Assembly: GCA_963788055.1 (NCBI GenBank) | Contig: CAWBFA010000005.1 | Location: 310,001-374,000 of the forward strand | DNA from: JACCTU01 sp963788055 | Lineage (GTDB): Bacteria > Actinomycetota > Thermoleophilia > Gaiellales > Gaiellaceae | Direction: 5' to 3' | DNA length: 64,000 nucleotides | Shown here: in pieces, positions 51,203 through 60,549 of the stretch | How the letters are laid out: the number at the start of each line of letters is the position of its first letter | Numbering within the stretch: the stretch's first letter is position 1 | Program-made: the position numbers and the translations under genes | Notes under the pieces: generated by a model | What the model was told of the DNA's origin: nothing | Database searches by the model: none | What the model saw: the letters and a program-made list of their open reading frames with translations, nothing else

Positions 51203-51600
51203 TGGCTGCAGCCCGAGCCGCAACCCGCTGAGGCCTCGGGGGCGGCCTCGCCCTCCTCCACCTGGAAGGAGTGGCCGCAGCCGCACGAGGACGTGGCCTG
51301 CGGGTTTTCGATCTTGAAGCCGGACTCCTGCAGCCCGTCGAGCCAGTCGATCGTCGCACCCGTGAGGTACGGCGCGCTGAACGGATCGACGACGATCGTC
51401 ACGCCGTGCTGCTCGAGCTCGTGGTCGCCCTCGAGCGCACCGCGGTCGAAGCCGAGGCCGTACTGGAAGCCGGAGCAGCCGCCGCCCTGGATCGCGATGC
51501 GAAGGACGCTCGCCTCGCCGACGGGCTCGGTCGACTGAAGCTCGCGAACCTTCTCGGCCGCGCGCTCGGTCAGCTCGACCAGTGTCTCGACGGTTGCCAT
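51199..51600 (-). CDS. ErpA/IscA-type iron-sulfur carrier
   Basis: A 133-residue A-type carrier that delivers iron-sulfur clusters. The conserved cysteines are Cys42 (QGGGCSGFQYGL) and Cys106/Cys108 (SSCGCGHSF). ELTERAAEKVRELQ and GVTIVVDPFSAPYLTGATIDW are family features. An extra C-terminal tail with Cys127 and Cys131 (GCGSGCSH) is not in most homologues and may bind metal. Starts at the ATG at 51598-51600. It is divergent from the nuo operon, which needs many clusters. Confidence 0.92.
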   Translation of the reverse strand: MATVETLVELTERAAEKVRELQSTEPVGEASVLRIAIQGGGCSGFQYGLGFDRGALEGDHELEQHGVTIVVDPFSAPYLTGATIDWLDGLQESGFKIENPQATSSCGCGHSFQVEEGEAAPEASAGCGSGCSH

Positions 51601-51726
51601 GGCCTCATCGTACCCCAGGGTCGGGACGCTGCAATCCCCCGACTTCGTGACACCCGCTACACGCGTGGTTGAGCCGTTTCTCGGCACGCTCGTAACCACA
51701 GGGGACCTGTTAGCGTTCGCCGCCGG

Positions 51727-52104
51727 GTGGTGGTCGCGGCGACGCTGGAGAGCTGGCTCCCGTTCCTGATCTACGGGTCGTTGGCGCTGATCATCCCGGC
51801 CTCGATGATCCTCATGTCCTTCGTCTTCGCGCAGCGGCCGGCGCGCCGGGTCAAGGCGCGGGCGATCCCCTTCGAGTCGGGCGTCAGCACCGGGCCGCCG
51901 CAGCAGCAGCGCTTCACCGTGAGCTTCTACCTCACCGCGATGCTCTTCATCGTCTTCGACATCGAGATCGTCTTTCTCTACCCGCTGGCCGTGATCCTCG
52001 ACCAGCTCGCCTGGTTCGGCCTCTTCGAGTTCCTCTTCTTCATCGGGATCCTCGTCGTCGCGTACGTCTACGTCTGGCGCAAAGGGGCGCTGGACTGGCA
52101 ATGA
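51727..52104 (+). CDS. nuoA: NADH-quinone oxidoreductase subunit A
   Basis: A 125-residue membrane subunit of complex I with three helices (WLPFLIYGSLALIIPASMILMSF, FYLTAMLFIVFDIEIVFLYPLAVI, FEFLFFIGILVVAYVYVW). KARAIPFESGVSTGPPQQQRFTVSFY is the conserved loop. Starts at the GTG at 51727 and overlaps nuoB by 4 bp. It leads the nuoA-N operon. Confidence 0.95.
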   Translation: MVVAATLESWLPFLIYGSLALIIPASMILMSFVFAQRPARRVKARAIPFESGVSTGPPQQQRFTVSFYLTAMLFIVFDIEIVFLYPLAVILDQLAWFGLFEFLFFIGILVVAYVYVWRKGALDWQ

Positions 52105-52670
52105 AGCCACTCAAGCAGTACGGGCTGCAGTCCGAGCGCGTGCTCGGCGTCGGCAAGCAGCCCGGAGTCTTCGAGCAGGAGGTGTCTGCGCTCGAGGACC
52201 GGCTGATGCTGACGACGATCGAGAAGGCAGTCGCGTGGGCGCAGACGAGGTCGATGTGGCCCGACACGTTCGGGCTCGCGTGCTGCGCGATCGAGATGAT
52301 GTCGATCGTCTCCGCGCGCTACGACATCGCGCGCTTCGGGATGGAGGCGTTCCGCTCGTCACCGCGCCAGGCCGACCTGCTGATCGTCTCGGGACGGGTC
52401 GTGCACAAGATGGCCGCGCCGCTCCGCCAGATCTACGACCAGATGCTCGAGCCCAAGTGGGTGATCGCGATGGGCGCGTGCGCGAGCTCCGGCGGGATGT
52501 TCAACAACTACACGACGCTGCAGGGCGTCGACAAGATCGTCGCCGTCGACATCCACGTGCCCGGCTGCCCGCCGCGGCCGGAGGCGCTGATGGAGGGGAT
52601 CGTGCGCCTGCACGAGAAGGTGCTCGCCGGGATCCCGCCCGCCTACGAGATCCGCGGGGTCGCGGAGTGA
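52101..52670 (+). CDS. nuoB: NADH-quinone oxidoreductase subunit B
   Basis: A 189-residue subunit carrying the N2 cluster next to the quinone site. Cluster ligands are Cys61-Cys62 (LACCAIEMMS), the Cys in AMGACASSGGMF, and the Cys in DIHVPGCPPRPEALM. The first residues (KPLKQYGLQSERVLGVGKQPG) are a short extension. ATG start overlaps nuoA (ATGA). Overlaps nuoC by 4 bp. Confidence 0.96.
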   Translation: MKPLKQYGLQSERVLGVGKQPGVFEQEVSALEDRLMLTTIEKAVAWAQTRSMWPDTFGLACCAIEMMSIVSARYDIARFGMEAFRSSPRQADLLIVSGRVVHKMAAPLRQIYDQMLEPKWVIAMGACASSGGMFNNYTTLQGVDKIVAVDIHVPGCPPRPEALMEGIVRLHEKVLAGIPPAYEIRGVAE

Positions 52671-53218
52671 CCTACGAAGGCGTCCCCGGCGTCGTGCGGA
52701 CGAACGAGCAGCACGGCGAGACGACGCTGATCGTGGACCCGCCGCGCCTGCGCGAGGCCTGCACGCACCTGCGCGACGAGGAAGGGTTCAACATGCTCGT
52801 CGACATCGCGGCGGCCGACTACCTCGGCTGGCCGTCCGCGCCGGAGGACGTCGCCGGCTACATCGGCGACGCGCGCGGGCGGAGCATCACGGCACCGGGC
52901 TCGTGGGGCCTCGAGCGACTGCCGGAGCCGAAGCCGAAACGGTTTTCGATCTCGTACCACCTGCTCAGGCTCGGCCCCGATCCGGCGCGTCTCCGCGTCC
53001 AGGTCTGGCTCGACGAGGCCGAACCGGTCGCGAGCCTGATCGACGTCTGGCCGACCGCCGACTGGCACGAGCGCGAGGCGTACGACCTGATGGGCATCCC
53101 CTTCGAAGGGCACCCGAACCTCGTTCGGATCCTGATGGACGACGACTGGGTGGGGCACCCGCTCCGCAAGGACTATCCGATCGGCGGCGAGCCGGTCCGC
53201 TTCTCGGGAGAGGAGTAA
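52667..53218 (+). CDS. nuoC: NADH-quinone oxidoreductase subunit C
   Basis: A 183-residue peripheral-arm subunit. The 30-kDa signature is TADWHEREAYDLMGIPFEGHPNLVRILMDDDW with WVGHPLRKDYPIGGEPV. The N-terminal half is strand-rich. The GTG start overlaps the nuoB stop (GTGA), and the stop abuts the nuoD start. Confidence 0.95.
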   Translation: MTYEGVPGVVRTNEQHGETTLIVDPPRLREACTHLRDEEGFNMLVDIAAADYLGWPSAPEDVAGYIGDARGRSITAPGSWGLERLPEPKPKRFSISYHLLRLGPDPARLRVQVWLDEAEPVASLIDVWPTADWHEREAYDLMGIPFEGHPNLVRILMDDDWVGHPLRKDYPIGGEPVRFSGEE

Positions 53219-54487
53219 GTGGCCGTCGCGCCGCACCAGAGGATCTACGAGGGCACGCGCATCCCGTTCCCGATCCCGACGGTGATGCAGGTCGACGACC
53301 GGCTGCGCGAGCGCGGCGACATCCTCCAGATCAACTTCGGGCCCAACCATCCGTCGACGCACGGCGTGCTGCGCCTGATCGTCGACCTCAGCGGCGAGGA
53401 GGTCGTCGGCCTCTCCGCGGTGATCGGCTACCTGCACACCGGGTTCGAGAAGTCGATGGAGCAGAAGACGTGGTGGAAAGGGATCACGTACCCCGAGCGG
53501 ATCGACTACGTCGGCTTCCAGAACAACGAGCTCGTCTTCGTGCTCGCGATCGAGAAGCTGCTCGAGCTGGAGGTGCCCGAGAAGGCGACCTGGATGCGGA
53601 TGCTGCTCTGCGAGCTGAGCCGCATCCACTCGCACCTCGTCTTCCTCGGGACCGCTGCGCTCGAGCTGGGGGCGATCTCGATGTTCTGGTACTGCTTCCG
53701 CGAGCGCGACCTGATCCTCGACCTCTTCGAGATGGTCTGCGGGACGCGCATGCACACGCGCTACTTCCAGACCGGCGGGCTGGCCGAGGACGTCCCCGTC
53801 GGGTTCTATCCGCAGGCGCGCGAGTTCGTCGAGTGGATGCCGAAAGCGATCGACGACTACGAGCGCCTGCTCTCGAACAACGAGATCTGGCTCGAGCGCA
53901 CGAGGGGGATCGGTCTGCTCTCAGGTGACGACGCGATCGCGCTCGGGCAGTCCGGCCCGGTGCTGCGCGCGTCCGGCATCGACTGGGACCTGCGGAAGGC
54001 CGAGCCGTACCTCGCGTACGACCAGGTGCACTTCGGCGTGCCGGTGTACCCGAACGGCGACGTGTACGACCGCTACAAGGTGCGCGTCGACGAGATGCGC
54101 GAGTCGACGCACATCGTCGAGCAGTGCCTCGACCGGCTCGAGGGCATGGAGGGCGAGCCCTGGATCACAGACGACCGCAAGGTCGTGCTCCCGCCGCGGC
54201 ACGAGCTGCACACGTCGATGGAGTCGCTCATCCACCACTTCAAGATCGTCACCGAGGGCTACCGCGTTCCCGAGGGCGAGGTGTACGTCGCGACCGAGTC
54301 GCCGCGCGGCGAGTCCGGGTGCTACGTCGTCTCCGACGGCGGCGCGAAGCCGTGGCGCGTCAAGTTCCGCGCGCCGTCCTTCGTTGCGCTCGAGGCCACC
54401 GCAACCTGCATGCGCGACGCGCTCGTCGCCGACCTGATCGCGATCGTCGGCTCGCTCGACTCGGTCATGGGAGATACCGATAGATGA
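53219..54487 (+). CDS. nuoD: NADH-quinone oxidoreductase subunit D
   Basis: A 422-residue subunit lining the quinone site. INFGPNHPSTHGVLRLIVDLSGEEVV and IGYLHTGFEKSMEQKTWWKGITYPERIDY carry the conserved His residues. Later, RGIGLLSGDDAIALGQSGPVLRASGIDWDLRK and ESPRGESGCYVVSDGG follow. GTG start. Overlaps nuoE by 4 bp. Full length. Confidence 0.96.
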   Translation: MAVAPHQRIYEGTRIPFPIPTVMQVDDRLRERGDILQINFGPNHPSTHGVLRLIVDLSGEEVVGLSAVIGYLHTGFEKSMEQKTWWKGITYPERIDYVGFQNNELVFVLAIEKLLELEVPEKATWMRMLLCELSRIHSHLVFLGTAALELGAISMFWYCFRERDLILDLFEMVCGTRMHTRYFQTGGLAEDVPVGFYPQAREFVEWMPKAIDDYERLLSNNEIWLERTRGIGLLSGDDAIALGQSGPVLRASGIDWDLRKAEPYLAYDQVHFGVPVYPNGDVYDRYKVRVDEMRESTHIVEQCLDRLEGMEGEPWITDDRKVVLPPRHELHTSMESLIHHFKIVTEGYRVPEGEVYVATESPRGESGCYVVSDGGAKPWRVKFRAPSFVALEATATCMRDALVADLIAIVGSLDSVMGDTDR

Positions 54488-54946
54488 GCGTCGTCGGGTT
54501 CCGCGAGCGGGTGCAACAGATCGCCGCGCAGTACCCCGACAGCAAGTCGGCCGTGCTGCCTGCGCTCCGGCTCGCGCAGGAGCGCGACGGCTATCTAACG
54601 AGGGAAGCGTTCCGCGACGTCGCCGACGCGCTCGAGCTGACGCCCGCGTACTGCGAGGGCGTCGCGAGCTTTTACGACATGTTCCACCTGGAGCCGGTCG
54701 GGCGGCAGCTCGTCGAGGTCTGCACGAACGTCTCCTGCGCGCTCGTCGGGGCGCAGCAGGTGCTCGAAGCCTTCGAGTCCGAGTTCGGCGTCCGCGCGGG
54801 CGGGACCACAGACGACGGCGAGGTCACGCTGCGGACGATCGAGTGCGCCGGCGGGTGCGGGTGGGGAACCGTCGTCGCGGTCAACCACCGGTACCGCGAG
54901 CCCGTGCGTGCGGAGGACGTCCCCGCGATCGTCGAGGAGGTGCGCA

Positions 54947-54957
<11 letters not shown>
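54484..54957 (+). CDS. nuoE: NADH-quinone oxidoreductase subunit E
   Basis: A 157-residue 24-kDa-type subunit with a 2Fe-2S cluster held by Cys80, Cys85, Cys121 and Cys125 (VCTNVSCALVG and ECAGGCGWGTVVAVN). The N-terminal helical part (YPDSKSAVLPALRLAQERDGYL) is typical. ATG start overlaps nuoD. Overlaps nuoF by 11 bp. Confidence 0.96.
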
Positions 54958-56237
<1,280 letters not shown>

Positions 56238-56251
<14 letters not shown>

Positions 56252-58218
56252 GCTCGTCACCGTCGTCGTCGACGACCGCGAGGTCCAGGTGCCGAAAGGG
56301 ACGGGCTTGGTCGAGACGGCGCTCGCCGCGGGGATCGAGATTCCCGTCTTCTGTTACGAGCCGCGCCTCGGCGCCGCGGTCGGGGCGTGCCGGATGTGCC
56401 TCGTCGAGATCGAGGGGAACCCGAAGCTGCAGGCGGGCTGCACGCTGGCCGCGCAGGACGGCCTCGTCGTGCGAACGGCGCAGACCTCGGCCAAGGCCGC
56501 CGAAGGTCAAAACGCGACGCTCGAGTTCATCCTCGTCAACCACCCGCTCGACTGCCCCGTCTGCGACAAGGGCGGCGAGTGTCCGCTCCAGGACCTGACG
56601 TTCCGCTACGGCCCGGGTCGCACGCGGATGACGTTCTCGAAGCTGACGACCGACAAGCCGATCCCGATCTCGCCGCACATCGCGCTCGACCGCGAGCGGT
56701 GCATCCTCTGCTACAGGTGCACGCGCTTCTCGGAGAGCGTCGCGGAGGACGGTGAGCTCGTCGCGGTCAACCGCGGCGTGCGCACGGAAATCGCGACGTT
56801 CGGGGAGGAGCCCTACCGCGACCGCTTCTCGGGCAACGTGATCGAGCTCTGCCCCGTCGGCGCGCTGACCTCGACGGAGTACCGCTTCGAGGGACGGCCG
56901 TGGGAGATCCAGAACGTGCCGTCGGTCTGCGGGCTCTGTCCCGTGGGGTGCAACGTCGACGTGACCACGCGCGAGGGGAAGGTCAAGCGGGTTCTCTCGC
57001 GGAACCACCCGGAGGTGGACCGCGGCTGGCTGTGCGACAAGGGGCGCTTCGCGTTCCCGGCATTGCGGGCGAAGGACCGGATCGTCGACCCGCTTCGTCG
57101 CGTCCGCCGGCGCGGATTCGAGGAGGCGTCGTGGGACGACGCGCTCGACGAGGCGGAGCGACTGCTGCGCGAAGCCGAGGGCTCGGTGCACATCGTGCTG
57201 TCCGGTTCGGAGACGAACGAGCTCGCCTATGCGCTCGCGAAGCTGGCGACCGCGGTCGGCGGCTCGGTGCAGGTCCCTGACCCCGACGCGCAGCCGCTCG
57301 GACGCCCGCTCTCTGAGCTCGCGGACACGGGAGCAGTCGCCGACGGTGACGTCCCGCTCGACGAGCTCGCGCCTGTAGCCGAGCTGTGGGCGAAGGAGGG
57401 GCGGCGCCGTGGTGCGAACGGCGGCGAGCCCGCGCTCCGCGTCCCGCGCACCTCGAACGGGATCGGTATCAACCACGCGGTTGCGCGTGCCGGGGCCGCC
57501 GGTGGCTCGGAGCCACGAGCTCCGACCTTGCTGATCGTCTCGGGGGACGAGGCAGCGAGCGACCCGGCGGTTCGCGAGCTGGCCGAGGGCGCGCAGTCGG
57601 TGATCGTGCTGACGATGTTCCAGGGCCTCGCGGTCGGCTGGGCCGACCTCGTGCTGCCCGGGACGAGCTACCTCGAGCGCGACGGCTCGCTCACGAACAT
57701 GGAGGGCCGCGTCCAGCGGTTGCGGCGCGCGGTGCTCCCGCCGGTCCCCGACGAGCTCGCCTGGCTCGCGAAGCTCGCCGAGCGCTTCGGCGTCGAGCTG
57801 TCGCCGTACGCGTCGCTCGTCCACGAGGAGCTGTTCGGAACGCCGTTCGAGGAGCTCGGTGAGACCGCGTCGCTCCGCTTGGGGAACGATCGTCACGTTT
57901 CCTCAACGGGGTCTGACCCCGTTCGGAGTGGTCGAGGGTTGCGACTCGTCCGCTACCGGCCGCTCTTTTCCGGACCTGCCGTCGAGCGGGTCGAGAAGTT
58001 CCGCTTCCAGCGGCCCGACGGCATCGTCGACCTCGCCCGTGACGACGCGCACCGGCTCGGCGTGCGCGACGGGGACGAGGTGAACGTGCGAACCAACGGC
58101 ACGTCGGCAACGCTCCGTGCGCGGATTCGCCGGAACCTGCGGGCCGGAGTCGTCCTCGTTCCCGAAGGCTCCGCCGGCGAGCTCGCGGCCCGGGAGCGTC
58201 GAGGTCACGCCCGCATGA
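56238..58218 (+). CDS. nuoG: NADH-quinone oxidoreductase subunit G (one-base frame disruption near 3' end)
   Basis: About 659 residues. The N-terminal 2Fe-2S domain has EIPVFCYEPRLGAAVGACRMCLVEI; 4Fe-4S ligands follow in VNHPLDCPVCDKGGECPLQD, DRERCILCYRCTRF and SVCGLCPVGCNVD. The molybdopterin-like part is short and degenerate compared with longer NuoG. Near the 3' end the frame slips: in the written sequence nuoG runs into nuoH without a stop, but removing one C in GCGGCCCGGGAGC (58189-58191) yields GSVEVTPA and TGA, which overlaps the nuoH ATG as ATGA. The 1981-bp span fits one extra base. The palindrome AACGGGGTC-T-GACCCCGTT at 57905 lies inside the gene. Confidence 0.93.
57905..57923. repeat. 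19-bp GGGGTC palindrome in nuoG
   Basis: AACGGGGTC (57905-57913), one T, then GACCCCGTT (57915-57923): a perfect palindrome. It sits in frame inside nuoG between better conserved parts, and the residues it adds (SSTGSDPVRSG) do not look like NuoG. It resembles a small mobile palindromic repeat. Confidence 0.6.
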
Positions 58219-59204
58219 CCGAAGCCTGGTGGATCAGCGCGATCAAGGCGTTCGTGATCATCAACCTCGTCCTCGTCAGCTTCGCGTACCTGACACTGAT
58301 CGAGCGGAAGGTGCTCGGGCGGATGCAGCTTCGCTACGGACCGAACCGCACCGGCCCGTACGGCCTCCTGCAGCCTGCCGCGGACCTCCTGAAGCTGATC
58401 CGCAAGGAGAGCTTCTTCCCCGCGGCCGCGATCGACATCCCGTACATCATCGCGCCGATCATCGCGGCCTTCACGGCGCTCGCCGCATTCGCGGTCATCC
58501 CGTGGGGAGGTGGCTGGGAGATCTACGGCTACACCGTGACGGGCTACATCATCGACGTGCCGATCTCGCTCCTCCTGATCTTCGCCCTCGGGTCGGTGGG
58601 GATCTATGGCTTCATCATCGGCGGCTGGGCGAGCGAGTCGAAGTACTCGCTGCTCGGCTCGATGCGCACGTGCGCGCAGCTCGTCTCGTACGAGGTCTCG
58701 CTCGCGCTCGCCGTGCTCGGCGTGATCCTGATGGCGGGCTCGCTCTCGCTCACCGACATCGTCGCCGCGCAGGACCGCGACCTGTGGTACATCGTGCCGC
58801 AGTTCGTCGGCTTCCTCACCTTCTTCATTGCCGGCATCGCGGAGACGAACCGCGCACCGTTCGACCTTCCCGAGGCGGAGCAGGAGCTCGTCGCCGGGTA
58901 CCACACCGAGTACTCGGGGATGCGCTGGGGCCTCTTCCAGATGGCCGAGTACATCAACATGCTCACGCTCTCGGCGCTCACCGTCACCCTCTTCCTCGGC
59001 GGCTGGCACTTCTTCTGGCTCGACTGGCTCGGCCCACTCTGGTTCGTCCTCAAGCTCGCGCTCGTCGTGTTCGTGTTCATCTGGCTGCGCGCCACGTTCC
59101 CGCGCATCCGCTACGACCAGCTGATGGCGTTCGGCTGGAAGGTTCTCCTCCCCGTCGCCACGATCAACGCGGTCGTGACCGCCGTCCTGCTGGTGGCGCT
59201 GTGA
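58215..59204 (+). CDS. nuoH: NADH-quinone oxidoreductase subunit H
   Basis: A 329-residue membrane subunit joining both arms. AYLTLIERKVLGRMQLRYGPNRTGPYGLLQPAADLLKLIRKE and IAETNRAPFDLPEAEQELVAGYHTEYSGMRWGLFQMAEY are the hallmark loops. About eight helices. The ATG at 58215 overlaps the restored nuoG stop. It is not truly fused to nuoG (see nuoG). Confidence 0.96.
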   Translation: MTEAWWISAIKAFVIINLVLVSFAYLTLIERKVLGRMQLRYGPNRTGPYGLLQPAADLLKLIRKESFFPAAAIDIPYIIAPIIAAFTALAAFAVIPWGGGWEIYGYTVTGYIIDVPISLLLIFALGSVGIYGFIIGGWASESKYSLLGSMRTCAQLVSYEVSLALAVLGVILMAGSLSLTDIVAAQDRDLWYIVPQFVGFLTFFIAGIAETNRAPFDLPEAEQELVAGYHTEYSGMRWGLFQMAEYINMLTLSALTVTLFLGGWHFFWLDWLGPLWFVLKLALVVFVFIWLRATFPRIRYDQLMAFGWKVLLPVATINAVVTAVLLVAL

Positions 59205-59698
59205 GCCCGCAGCCCTTCAGCACGATCCGCGGCTTCGGGGTCACGTTCAAGCAGATCTTCAAGAAGCCGATCACGCAGCAGTACCCGGAGTACAAGCGCC
59301 CGGTCTACCCGCGCTTCCGGGGTCGGCACCGGCTCAACCGCTACGAGAACGGCCTCGAGAAGTGCATCGGCTGCTCGCTCTGCGCCGCGGCGTGTCCGGC
59401 CGACTGCATCCGCGTCGTCGCGGCGGAGAACACGCCGGACAACCGCGTCTCGCCCGGGGAGCGTTACGCGCGCATCTACGAGATCAACCTGTCGCGCTGC
59501 ATCTTCTGTGGCTACTGCGAGCTCGCCTGCCCGTTCGACGCGATCACGCTCGGCAACGAGTTCGAGATCTCCGAGTACTCGCGCGACGACCTCATCTACA
59601 CGAAGGACATGCTGCTCGCGGAGCCCATCAAGAAGGTGCCGGTCGCCGACCCGACGCTCTACGACACGCCGATCCCCTACTACAAGACGAACGCGTAG
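59201..59698 (+). CDS. nuoI: NADH-quinone oxidoreductase subunit I
   Basis: A 165-residue subunit with two 4Fe-4S clusters held by CIGCSLCAAACPADCI and CIFCGYCELACPFDAI. FKKPITQQYPEYKRPVYPRFRGRH is the usual N-terminal extension. GTG start overlaps nuoH by 4 bp. The stop abuts the nuoJ ATG. Confidence 0.96.
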   Translation: MSPQPFSTIRGFGVTFKQIFKKPITQQYPEYKRPVYPRFRGRHRLNRYENGLEKCIGCSLCAAACPADCIRVVAAENTPDNRVSPGERYARIYEINLSRCIFCGYCELACPFDAITLGNEFEISEYSRDDLIYTKDMLLAEPIKKVPVADPTLYDTPIPYYKTNA

Positions 59699-60244
59699 AT
59701 GGACGTCGGCAACATCCTCGTCTGGGTGGTCTGGTTCGCAGCCGCGTTCGCGTGCCTCGGCTCCGGCGTCGCGGTGGTCTGGTTCTCGAACCCGTTCTAC
59801 TCGGCGCTCGCGCTGATCGGGAACCTCGCCGCGCTCGCCGTGCTCTACCTGCTGCTGAGCGCCGAGTTCGTGGCGGCGGCACAGGTGCTCGTCTACGCGG
59901 GCGCGGTGATGGTGATGTTCCTCTTCGTGATCGCGTACCTCGGCGGACGAGCCGACGCGCCGTGGGCGGGCGGACCGACGTGGCAGCAGGTCGCGGCGGT
60001 CAGCGCGGCGGGCGCGATCCTCGTCGAGATCGTGGTGGCCGTCGGGCTGACGGCGGACGGTCGGCTCTCGAACGAGCCGCCGGTCGACGCGTTCTTCGGC
60101 GGACCGCACCAGATCGGTGAGCTGTTCCTCACGAATCACCTGCTCGCGTTCGAGATCACCTCGATCGTGTTGCTCGTCGCGGCGGTCGGCGGGGTCATCC
60201 TCGGCGCGCACTCCCGAAAGCTCGACACGAGGGACGACCGGTAG
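59699..60244 (+). CDS. nuoJ: NADH-quinone oxidoreductase subunit J
   Basis: A 181-residue membrane subunit with five helices. WFAAAFACLGSGVAVVWFSNPFYSALALIGNLAALAVLYLLLSAEFVAAAQVLVYAGAVMVMFLFVI is the conserved core, given here as separate helices of about twenty residues. ATG start one base after nuoI. It is followed by nuoK with no clear gap. Confidence 0.94.
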   Translation: MDVGNILVWVVWFAAAFACLGSGVAVVWFSNPFYSALALIGNLAALAVLYLLLSAEFVAAAQVLVYAGAVMVMFLFVIAYLGGRADAPWAGGPTWQQVAAVSAAGAILVEIVVAVGLTADGRLSNEPPVDAFFGGPHQIGELFLTNHLLAFEITSIVLLVAAVGGVILGAHSRKLDTRDDR

Positions 60245-60549
60245 ACGGTCCCGACGTCACCTGGTACCTCGTCGTCGCGGCGGTCCTCTTCACGATCGGC
60301 GCGCTCGGCGTGCTGATCCGCCGCAGCCCGCTGATCATCCTGCTCGCGCTCGAGATCATGCTCAACGGCTCGAACCTCGCGTTGATCGCGTTCGCGCGCC
60401 AGCAGGGGACCGCCGACGGGCAGGTGTTCGCGCTCGCCGTGATGGCCGTCGCCGCCGCCGAGGTCGTCGTCGGTCTCGGCCTGATCGTGGCGATGTCGAG
60501 ACGCAGGCTCCCACTCGACGTCGACCGGATGACGACGCTCCGCGGATGA
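60241..60549 (+). CDS. nuoK: NADH-quinone oxidoreductase subunit K
   Basis: About 102 residues, three helices: VTWYLVVAAVLFTIGALGVLI, PLIILLALEIMLNGSNLALIAF and VFALAVMAVAAAEVVVGLGLI with the conserved Glu residues. The start is unclear. The homologous beginning (about 60241) is a GTA, and no ATG/GTG precedes the first helix; the first standard codon, a GTG at 60310, would remove helix 1. An error at the start codon is likely. Overlaps nuoL by 4 bp. Confidence 0.9.
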   Translation, partial: VDGPDVTWYLVVAAVLFTIGALGVLIRRSPLIILLALEIMLNGSNLALIAFARQQGTADGQVFALAVMAVAAAEVVVGLGLIVAMSRRRLPLDVDRMTTLRG

